A DNA stretch of 64,000 nt from Dehalococcoidia bacterium (GTDB taxonomy: Bacteria; Chloroflexota; Dehalococcoidia; Lucifugimonadales; Australimonadaceae): positions 1 to 64,000 of the forward strand of contig JAKUPZ010000002.1 in NCBI GenBank assembly GCA_022449765.1. Direction: 5' to 3'. Made by a program: the position numbers and the translations under genes. Shown here in pieces: positions 50,754 through 57,728 of the stretch. Each line of letters opens with the position of its first letter. Positions within the stretch are counted from its first letter, which is position 1. The notes below the pieces were generated by a model. The model was not told the origin of the DNA and ran no database searches. It worked only from the letters and a program-made list of their open reading frames with translations.

Positions 50754-51452
50754 ATGACTAAATACGGCTTTGAGGATCATTGTTGGCAAGATGTAATTAG
50801 CCCAGAAGACTTATATTTATATCGTCATTATGAGAGAGATTTGTATATAGGTGAACGACCTGCGCTTTTGGCGATAGATCTCTACAACATGGCCTATCAA
50901 GGAGGGGCGGGTGCAATACATGAAATTGCAGAGAAATTTCCCAGCGCATGCGGGGATTTTGCTTGGAATGCTATAGATCCTACTAAACAGCTTTTTTCAA
51001 TGATGAGATCTCGAGGGCTTCCTGTTTTTTACACTACAGGAGAGGATCGCCAGGAATCTAGGCCAAACAAAGTACGCGCTACTAATCGGCAATCGACAAA
51101 TACAAGTGAAAACCCTTTTGAAATTTTTGACTCGTTTAGTCCTGAACCAGAAGACACAATTATTTATAAGCAAAGAGCAAGCGGATTTTATGGCACTCCT
51201 TTAATGGCTCACTTAACCCAAGCTGGCATTGATACAGTGATTGTCTGCGGTGAGAGTACAAGTGGTTGCGTGAGAGCTTCAGTAGCGGATGCTTATTCGA
51301 ACGGCTTGCACGTTGTGATTGCTGAGGAATGTGTATTTGATCGAGGACTGCTTTCACACAAAATTAATTTATTTGATATGCATCATAAATATGCGGACGT
51401 AATGCACTTAGACGAAATTGCTGAACGGCTAGAAGTATTTCCAGAAATATAA
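50754..51452 (+). CDS. isochorismatase-family (cysteine) hydrolase
   Basis: Cysteine hydrolase fold with the triad visible: Asp42 (LLAIDLYN), Lys139 (IIYKQRASGF) and Cys172 (GESTSGCVRASVADA). 232 aa fits the N-carbamoylsarcosine amidohydrolase / maleamate amidohydrolase branch. AGGAGG precedes ATG. It lies between two Rieske oxygenase genes, so an amide or carbamate from the same pathway is plausible; nicotinate-type pathways use a maleamate amidohydrolase of this fold. The exact substrate is unknown. It shares the bidirectional terminator at 51456-51497. Confidence 0.85.
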   Translation: MTKYGFEDHCWQDVISPEDLYLYRHYERDLYIGERPALLAIDLYNMAYQGGAGAIHEIAEKFPSACGDFAWNAIDPTKQLFSMMRSRGLPVFYTTGEDRQESRPNKVRATNRQSTNTSENPFEIFDSFSPEPEDTIIYKQRASGFYGTPLMAHLTQAGIDTVIVCGESTSGCVRASVADAYSNGLHVVIAEECVFDRGLLSHKINLFDMHHKYADVMHLDEIAERLEVFPEI

Positions 51453-51455
51453 CTA

Positions 51456-51497
51456 TTAATAAAGAGCCTTCAATTTATATTGAAGGCTCTTTATTAA
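51456..51497. terminator. bidirectional intrinsic terminator
   Basis: A perfect 18-bp stem (51456-51473 with 51480-51497, containing AAAGAGCCTTCAA) with a 6-base loop, AT-rich ends, between two convergent genes. It serves the hydrolase on plus and the third Rieske gene on minus. Confidence 0.88.
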
Positions 51498-52841
51498 TTA
51501 TGATTTAGCTTGTTCTACTGCCTCTTCCATTCTTCGATGGAGTTCTCCCACAAGAGGGATAGCTGGTCCATACCTATCTGATTCCCACGTAGCTCCGCCT
51601 TTGTGATATTGGGCTCGCGTGTTGCGATTCAGCTCGACGCTGTTTTTAGCCCAATTGGGATCAGTCCACGTTTCAGCTGGTGCACCTCCTCCGTACAAAA
51701 TATCCCCCATTTGAGTAGGATCCCTGAAAACATTCATAGGATCTCCACCGTCTTCAACAATCTTAATGTTTTCGTCAATTTGTTTGCGTAAAAAGACTAC
51801 GGGGATATCAGTCCTCCCAAGATTTTCTGCAGTTCGATCAGTCAGCGGTCCTTGAGACCACCATCCAACAAAATCTTGATTGAGGATACAATCGAGAATT
51901 GGCTTTCCGTCTTCATCCCAAACGGGGACTTCATAATAAGGAACAAAATCTTGCTTTGGTGCTTCAACACCAGGAGGAGCAGCGTAGCAGTTATAATTTA
52001 TGTGGTATGTGTGTTCATCATCAATAGGTACTCGGATTTGAAATTCACTCCATGGAGCCCCTGCAGCATTTTGCTCAGTATAGAAGGGGAAAATGACCGT
52101 AGAGTGCCGAGTTTTTTTATCTTCAGCAGCGCCTAGCTCTTTGGAGTAGAGTATTCCTTTTTCCATCCCGTACTCAGTTTCATGTACGTATAGATCTTTA
52201 ATGCCATGCGCAGCATTGTGAAAATTCTTACTCATGCGTTCTAAGCGATCAGTATCACCCATTTTTTGCAGTGAGTATTCGAATAAATGGCCATGCAAGT
52301 AAACCCCATGTGCAGGATCACCTGTATTTTCTTGGCATTGTAGCCAATTTGCGTTTAAGACGGCGTAGCCAATTTGTCTTACAGAATTGGGCCACACAAA
52401 TAAATCCCAAGGCGGTAGCAATGGAGCTGGATTTGGCCCCATATAAGCAAATAGCAGGCCGCCCATTTCTTTAACGGGATATCCTGAAAGCTTTATTCGG
52501 TCTTTGAACATATCGGGTCGTGCTTCTAATGGGGCTTCTATGCATGAACCTTGTGAGTCATAAAGCCATCCGTGGTAAGGGCACCGAAGTCCATTTTCGT
52601 CGGGAATACCGTAACGTAAATCTACAGCCCTATGTAGACATCTTTGGCCGATAAGCCCTACATTCCCTGATTTATCTTTGTAGCACGTGAGATCTTCTCC
52701 GAGAAGCCTTACTGGTTGCACAGGGTCTTCATCCAGCTTGGCAGATGGCATAAACGGGAGCCAGTAGCGCCTGAAAAGTTCCCCCCCGGGTGTTCCGGGG
52801 CCAACACGCGCAATACGATCATTCATGTCTTGGGTTAGCAT
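51498..52841 (-). CDS. Rieske ring-hydroxylating oxygenase alpha subunit
   Basis: Third oxygenase. Rieske ligands at Cys68/His70 (CLHRAVDL) and Cys87/His90 (CPYHGWLY); iron site ENTGDPAHGVYLHG (Asp175, His178, His183). 447 aa, with a longer C-terminal tail than its neighbour. GGAGG precedes ATG. It is a close paralogue of the 49429-50676 gene (shared MLTQ start and PVRLLGEDL). Single-component or shared-reductase function is implied because no reductase is present. Confidence 0.9.
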   Translation of the reverse strand: MLTQDMNDRIARVGPGTPGGELFRRYWLPFMPSAKLDEDPVQPVRLLGEDLTCYKDKSGNVGLIGQRCLHRAVDLRYGIPDENGLRCPYHGWLYDSQGSCIEAPLEARPDMFKDRIKLSGYPVKEMGGLLFAYMGPNPAPLLPPWDLFVWPNSVRQIGYAVLNANWLQCQENTGDPAHGVYLHGHLFEYSLQKMGDTDRLERMSKNFHNAAHGIKDLYVHETEYGMEKGILYSKELGAAEDKKTRHSTVIFPFYTEQNAAGAPWSEFQIRVPIDDEHTYHINYNCYAAPPGVEAPKQDFVPYYEVPVWDEDGKPILDCILNQDFVGWWSQGPLTDRTAENLGRTDIPVVFLRKQIDENIKIVEDGGDPMNVFRDPTQMGDILYGGGAPAETWTDPNWAKNSVELNRNTRAQYHKGGATWESDRYGPAIPLVGELHRRMEEAVEQAKS

Positions 52842-52928
52842 ATTTACCCTCCTACATTGAATATCTAATTCGCGCGGAGCATACCACTATATAGTTAAGT
52901 TGTAGAGTACAGGTTTTGGCCCTAGGTA

Positions 52929-54095
52929 TTACATCAATTTACGGATGCGCTTTACTTGATCAGATAATACGCCTACTACTTTGTCAATTTCTTCCTCAGT
53001 AGTATTGGGGCTTAGGCTGAGTCGCAAACTTGCTCGCGAACGCTCATCAGTAATTTTCATTGCTCGCAAAACATGAGAAGGCTCTAGTGATCCTGCACTA
53101 CACGCACTACCAGAAGACGCATAAATACCTTCAAGGTCTAGTGCCATTAACAAAGGCTCTGATTCGATTCCTTCGAAAGAAATATTAACGTTATTGGGTA
53201 GCCGGTGCTCCAGAGTACCGTTGATATGTACGCCTTCAATTCTTTCACATAAACTAGCAAATAATTTATCTCTCAGTGCAACACATTTTTTAGAATTCTC
53301 CACGCGGCGGTATTCTGCTTCCTCAAGTGCAACGCTCATAGCTACTATTCCTGCCACATTTTCAGTACCTGCTCGCCTCTCACGCTCTTGTGCACCACCT
53401 GCCTGTGTTGGTACAAATGGTGTGCCTTGGCGTATATAAAGCAGCCCTACGCCTTTAGGACCATGGAATTTATGAGCGGATAAGCTCATAAGGTCTACGC
53501 CGAGATCATCCACATTAATGGATAGTGCCCCCGGTGCCTGCACAGCATCTGTGTGGAAGTAGATTGAATGCTGCAATTCATCTGCTTTTTGGCGAATTAC
53601 ATCTGATATTTTCTTAATAGGTTGAATAGTTCCTATTTCATTATTTGCGAGCATTACGCTTACCAAAACAGTGTCTTCACGTATTGCGCTTAATACAGAA
53701 TCTGGTGAGATTAACCCGTTAGCTTCTGGTTTTATGTAAGTGACTTCATAGCCTAGTAGCTCTAGTAACTTTGTAGCATGTAAGAGGGCATGGTGTTCTA
53801 TTGCAGTTGTGACAATGTGCATGCCAATTTTTTTTTGGGCAAACGCGACACCCATAGTGGCTGCGTTATCTGATTCAGTCCCACCACTAGTAAAAACAAT
53901 TTCACTCGGACGAGATCCTAATACTCTGGCACACCTATTCCTTGCTTGATCAAGTCCACGCCTAGCGCTTTGGCCTAACGAATACAGGCTAGAAGGATTA
54001 CCGTACTCTTCATAAAGATATGGATTCATTGCTGCTACGGCTAAAGCAGACATGGGAGTAGTAGCAGCATTATCTAAGTAAATAAATTCACTCAA
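52929..54095 (-). CDS. cysteine desulfurase (IscS/NifS-like)
   Basis: PLP enzyme that removes sulfur from cysteine for Fe-S clusters, tRNA thiolation and molybdopterin. PLP Lys209 is in SLSAHKFHGPKG, and the active Cys332 is in SSGSACSAGSLEPSH. 388 aa, class I (long active-site loop). The start is a TTG at 54095. It is not obviously linked to iscU. It lies downstream of tRNA-Pro on the same strand. Confidence 0.95.
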   Translation of the reverse strand: MSEFIYLDNAATTPMSALAVAAMNPYLYEEYGNPSSLYSLGQSARRGLDQARNRCARVLGSRPSEIVFTSGGTESDNAATMGVAFAQKKIGMHIVTTAIEHHALLHATKLLELLGYEVTYIKPEANGLISPDSVLSAIREDTVLVSVMLANNEIGTIQPIKKISDVIRQKADELQHSIYFHTDAVQAPGALSINVDDLGVDLMSLSAHKFHGPKGVGLLYIRQGTPFVPTQAGGAQERERRAGTENVAGIVAMSVALEEAEYRRVENSKKCVALRDKLFASLCERIEGVHINGTLEHRLPNNVNISFEGIESEPLLMALDLEGIYASSGSACSAGSLEPSHVLRAMKITDERSRASLRLSLSPNTTEEEIDKVVGVLSDQVKRIRKLM

Positions 54096-54173
54096 AATTG
54101 GTCATTGCCCTCTTGTGAATTCCGTAGTAGTAGGCACTAGGATATATCGTGAATAAGAGTGATGAAAGAGCTA

Positions 54174-54250
54174 TGGTCGGGGTGCCGGGATTCGAACCCG
54201 GGGCCTCTACGTCCCGAACGTAGCGCGCTACCGGACTGCGCCACACCCCG
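54174..54250 (-). tRNA. tRNA-Pro (CGG)
   Basis: Minus-strand cloverleaf: acceptor CGGGGTG/CACCCCG, anticodon stem CTACG-TTCGGGA-CGTAG giving CGG, T-arm CCGGG-TTCGAAT-CCCGG, encoded CCA (54176-54174). Confidence 0.96.
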
Positions 54251-54321
54251 AGTACTTGTACTCGCAATGAGGGAATTCTAGCATACGTATGGGGCATAAA
54301 ATTAAAGTTAATATCTCTGCG

Positions 54322-55029
54322 TCAATTTTGATTTGTATTTAAGAACTCTCCGATGATGTCTAAGTCTTTTATAGTTTCTAATGAACGCCAAAATGCATGG
54401 CTTTTCAGAGCTGCCAATTTCCCTTCCTGTGCCAAATCGGGAAATACTTTGGTTTCGTGATCACCTATATCTGGGAAAAGCTCAATTGTTTCTTTATTCA
54501 ATAAATAGGCACCACTATTTATCCAGTAAGGAAGTAGTGGTTTTTCTCTAAATCCTGTAACTGTATCCTCGTTCGTATCAACGACGCCGTACTGGCTGAC
54601 CATAGGAGTTAGTGCAATAGTGGCCATTGCTTGTTCGTTGCTATGAACAGCACAGAGATCATCAAATGAAATATTAGTGTAAATATCACCGTTACTTGCA
54701 TATACCAAAGAATCATTTAACCCTGCTTCGTAGTAGCCATGCTTAAAGGCACCCCCTCTCCCTAAAGGAGACTTTTCTTTAATGCACCGTACATCAAGGC
54801 CGTTTACTGGCTGGGAAGCAAAGTAATCGTTTATGACATTATGGAGGTACCCAGTCAGCAAAAAGGCTTTATTTATACTGTTATCACGCAGCCACTCGAG
54901 CTGATACTGAATAATCGGCTTTCCATTGACCAAAACCATCGGCTTGGGCCTGTTGTCCGTAAGCGGGCGTAATCGTTCACCTTTTCCGCCTGCAAGAATT
55001 AATGCTGTAGTAGGTTTTTCCATTACCAT
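54322..55029 (-). CDS. sugar-1-phosphate nucleotidyltransferase (NTP_transferase family)
   Basis: Makes an NDP-sugar. The N-terminal signature ALILAGGKGERLRPLTDNRPKPMVLVNGKP is complete, and the metal-binding YASNGDIY and GFREKP are visible. 235 aa, lacking the C-terminal left-handed helix of GlmU-type enzymes, as in short mannose/glucose-1-phosphate transferases. It is divergent from the flavoprotein reductase and polyprenyl-phosphate sugar genes, consistent with supplying their donor. A second ATG is six bases downstream. Confidence 0.88.
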   Translation of the reverse strand: MVMEKPTTALILAGGKGERLRPLTDNRPKPMVLVNGKPIIQYQLEWLRDNSINKAFLLTGYLHNVINDYFASQPVNGLDVRCIKEKSPLGRGGAFKHGYYEAGLNDSLVYASNGDIYTNISFDDLCAVHSNEQAMATIALTPMVSQYGVVDTNEDTVTGFREKPLLPYWINSGAYLLNKETIELFPDIGDHETKVFPDLAQEGKLAALKSHAFWRSLETIKDLDIIGEFLNTNQN

Positions 55030-55137
55030 AATATGCGAGTCTATGATGTACTTTGCTTCGGGTAAATATCTATGGACTGCTGCCTAAATCCTCGATTCAT
55101 TTTATACTCAATTAAAGCAGATGTGAGACGGAGAATG

Positions 55138-56301
55138 ATGGATATCCCTGTTAGTTCTGATGTAGTTGTTATAGGTGCTGGTCCCGCAGGAGCTCGCACT
55201 GCAGAACGCTTGGCGTCTATGGGCTATCAGGCTTTGCTATTAGAGCGTGAAAAAGTGATTGGTGAGCCAGTGCATTGCACCGGAGTTGTTTCAACCGAAT
55301 GCTTCGAGCGTTACGAGCTACCAGAAGAGTTAATTCTTCGAAAAATTAACTCCTTTGTACTTCGCTCTCCTAGTGGCCGAGCCGTTCAAATTAAAAGAAA
55401 GCAAACGCAAGCGTATGTACTCGATCGAGTAGAGTTGGATCAAGAGCTCGTCAATCGCGCAGTTCGTTCAGGTGTAAGCCTATATACCGAAATGGATGTT
55501 CGTGATGTTTCTTGGGAAGATGGCAAAGCACAAATCTCTTGCAAAATTGGATCAAAAGAGTACCAAATTCAGTCAAAAATAGCGGTTGTTGCGACTGGCT
55601 ACGGATCACCTTTATCTAGAAAACTTGGGTTAAGTCAATTTGATTCGTACGTAAGTGGATCTCAGGTTATTGTAGATGCAAAAGGAATAGATGAAGTTGA
55701 AGTTTTTACCGGTTCTTCATTAGGCAAAGGTGGTTTTGGCTGGATAGTCCCTTGGCGTGAAAATAAGGCATTGGTTGGTTTGCTAACAAGAGAACACACG
55801 GTTTCGTATATGCATGCACTAATAAATAAATTGCAAGATCAAGGAAGAATAGGTTCTATTCTCAAGACCTATAGAACGAGAGCTATTCCTGTCGGAATCC
55901 CTCGCAAATCTGTGATAGATGGAATACTAGCTGTGGGGGATATTGTGTCACAAGCCAAGCCAACTAGTGGTGGAGGGATTCACTATGGAATGATGGCTGC
56001 TGATTTAGCTAGTACTACTATCAGTGATGCGCTAATTCAGGGAGATTTCTCAGCGCAAGCTTTGATGCCTTATCAAGAGCAATGGCATGCAGTACTCGAG
56101 CATGAGCTGAATCAAGGAGTTAAGTTGCGAGAGTTGATTGAGCAACTGCCTGATATAGTGATCGAGCAATTACATCGACTATTGTCGATTCCTGGAGCAA
56201 AACGTCTTCTTTCATCCTCTACATTTGATTGGCATAGCAGCTCTTTGACTCAAGTTTTAGAGAAATTACAGTTTCGTCGCAGAAATTTTAGTAATGACTA
56301 G
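55138..56301 (+). CDS. geranylgeranyl-reductase-family FAD oxidoreductase
   Basis: Flavoprotein with the N-terminal FAD motif VVVIGAGPAGARTAERLA and the family segments EPVHCTGVVSTECFERY and AVGDIVSQAKPTSGGGIHYGM. 387 aa. The family reduces isoprenoid double bonds or hydroxylates related rings. Here it overlaps by eight bases a polyprenyl-phosphate mannosyltransferase-like gene, suggesting saturation of the lipid carrier. The ATG at 55138 is chosen for spacing from GGAG; ATG 55135 is nearly equivalent. Confidence 0.8.
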   Translation: MDIPVSSDVVVIGAGPAGARTAERLASMGYQALLLEREKVIGEPVHCTGVVSTECFERYELPEELILRKINSFVLRSPSGRAVQIKRKQTQAYVLDRVELDQELVNRAVRSGVSLYTEMDVRDVSWEDGKAQISCKIGSKEYQIQSKIAVVATGYGSPLSRKLGLSQFDSYVSGSQVIVDAKGIDEVEVFTGSSLGKGGFGWIVPWRENKALVGLLTREHTVSYMHALINKLQDQGRIGSILKTYRTRAIPVGIPRKSVIDGILAVGDIVSQAKPTSGGGIHYGMMAADLASTTISDALIQGDFSAQALMPYQEQWHAVLEHELNQGVKLRELIEQLPDIVIEQLHRLLSIPGAKRLLSSSTFDWHSSSLTQVLEKLQFRRRNFSND

Positions 56302-57016
56302 TAATGCAAATCCTTTAGTTTCGGTGATTTTACCGACCTTTAATGAGCGAGAGAACCTCAAGGATTTGATTCCATTGATTTTCGCTGTGCTTAAGGAATA
56401 TTCCTGCGATGTAATAGTAGTGGATGATGCTAGCCCAGATGGTACCGCAGAAATTGTTGAAAGCTTGCAACCCTCATATCCGTTCTTAAAACTTATTAAG
56501 CGCCCTGGTAAAAATGGACTATCTAGTGCAGTATTTGAAGGCTGTGATGCTTCCGTTGCAGAATGGGTCGTTATTATGGATTCTGATTTCTCACATGATC
56601 CATATGAAATCCCAGGGATGATTAACAAGGCAATGGGCGGGTTTGATGTAATTATTGGCTCGCGTTTTACTGAGGGATCTGCCTTTATAAATCAGCCATG
56701 GATGAGGATTCAAATTAGTAAAATATTTAATTTGAGTGCACGTTTATTACTCCGATTACCTTATCGAGATTTATTAACAGGATTTGCAGTGTGCCGGCGT
56801 AGGGAAATTACTCAAATGCCTACTCGTTATTCTGCCTCTGGCTTTAAATGGCTGCTAGAGTTGTTAGCTACTCAAAAAAACTTGAAAACCTATGAATGGG
56901 CAGTTACATTTCATGAACGAAAATCAGGGAACTCAAAAGCCAATTTGAGTGAAGTGTTAGCTTTTGTAAAATTGTGCCTTCAAATAATGAAATCGAACCT
57001 GCGCTCAGCTAGATAG
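56294..57016 (+). CDS. GT2 polyprenol-phosphate mannosyltransferase-like (DPM1-type)
   Basis: Transfers mannose or a similar hexose from GDP/UDP-sugar to polyprenyl phosphate. The GT-A motif VILPTFNERENLKDLIPLI, VVDDASPDGTAE and the DSDFSHDP (DXD-type) site are visible; RLPYRDLLTGFAVCRRRE and SGFKWLLELL are typical of DPM1. 240 aa without the C-terminal membrane helices, as in soluble DPM1 forms. It overlaps the reductase gene and is convergent with a second GT2 gene. Confidence 0.9.
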   Translation: MTSNANPLVSVILPTFNERENLKDLIPLIFAVLKEYSCDVIVVDDASPDGTAEIVESLQPSYPFLKLIKRPGKNGLSSAVFEGCDASVAEWVVIMDSDFSHDPYEIPGMINKAMGGFDVIIGSRFTEGSAFINQPWMRIQISKIFNLSARLLLRLPYRDLLTGFAVCRRREITQMPTRYSASGFKWLLELLATQKNLKTYEWAVTFHERKSGNSKANLSEVLAFVKLCLQIMKSNLRSAR

Positions 57017-57728
57017 TGCGCATGTTTTTTTTAATCCTTAAGGTCGCCCAGAGAGTCGAAGGAACATCTTTCCATGCGCGAACTTTTGAGCCTTCTGCAA
57101 CATGCTTCCATTCAACAGGAATTTCTGCGACAGAAAAATTGAATTTTTTGGCAACTGCAAGAACTTCTAGGTCGAACGCCCATCCTGTTTCAGCAACTTT
57201 AGCTGAGATTTTATTCCAAGCTACCGCTTTGAATGCTTTGGCTCCACATTGTGTATCTGAGTAGGGCAGTCCAAGAAAAGACTTGATCCATATCCTTGAA
57301 CAGACACTTATTACTCGCCTAATGAGTGGCTGAGTATTCCCTATCTGATTGCCATTGAATCGATCGGCGATGGCAATATCCGATTTTTTGAGCGCTGCTA
57401 TGAGTTTTTGAGTTTCTTTGGCACCCACCATATTGTCGGCATCGACATAGGCAATCAAAGATCCTTGTGCACTATTCATTCCCTGTATGATGGCACCCCC
57501 TTTTCCAAGAGGATTTTCAAACTCAATAAGTACAACTTCTTGGGAGCTACCTTGGATTGAGGCTACTACTTCTCTAGTAGAATCATGGCAGCCATTCAGG
57601 ACAACGATTATTTCAAATTGCCCTTTATGCGTGCCACTAAAACTAGATAGATATTCTTCTAGTGTGGGTTTTATTCGGTCCTGCTCATTGTAAGCAGGAA
57701 TAACGATCGAGAGTTCAAGTGCCATCAT
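57009..57728 (-). CDS. GT2 polyprenyl/dolichyl-phosphate glycosyltransferase-like
   Basis: GT2 domain with LSIVIPAYNEQDRIKPTLEEYL, IVVLNGCHDSTREVV, AYVDADN as the DXD site, and GLPYSDTQCGAKAFKAVAW. 239 aa. Closest general match is dolichyl-phosphate beta-glucosyltransferase-like enzymes. Start ATG 57728 overlaps the helicase stop region (14 bases), so it is probably the last gene of the rdgB-led operon. It faces the DPM1-type gene. Confidence 0.9.
   Translation of the reverse strand: MMALELSIVIPAYNEQDRIKPTLEEYLSSFSGTHKGQFEIIVVLNGCHDSTREVVASIQGSSQEVVLIEFENPLGKGGAIIQGMNSAQGSLIAYVDADNMVGAKETQKLIAALKKSDIAIADRFNGNQIGNTQPLIRRVISVCSRIWIKSFLGLPYSDTQCGAKAFKAVAWNKISAKVAETGWAFDLEVLAVAKKFNFSVAEIPVEWKHVAEGSKVRAWKDVPSTLWATLRIKKNMRTI

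Noticed and set aside
52338-52377. Two copies of TAGCCAATTTG about 27 bases apart in the third Rieske gene
   Set aside because: Only 11-12 bases and two copies; not an array, and both are in codons of a conserved domain.
53472-53493. 8-bp hairpin (TTATGAGC/GCTCATAA) in the cysteine desulfurase gene
   Set aside because: 8-bp repeats with short loops are expected about ten times in a window of this size.
54088-54297. A minus-strand reading frame across tRNA-Pro
   Set aside because: It simply runs through the tRNA gene, which has a complete cloverleaf.
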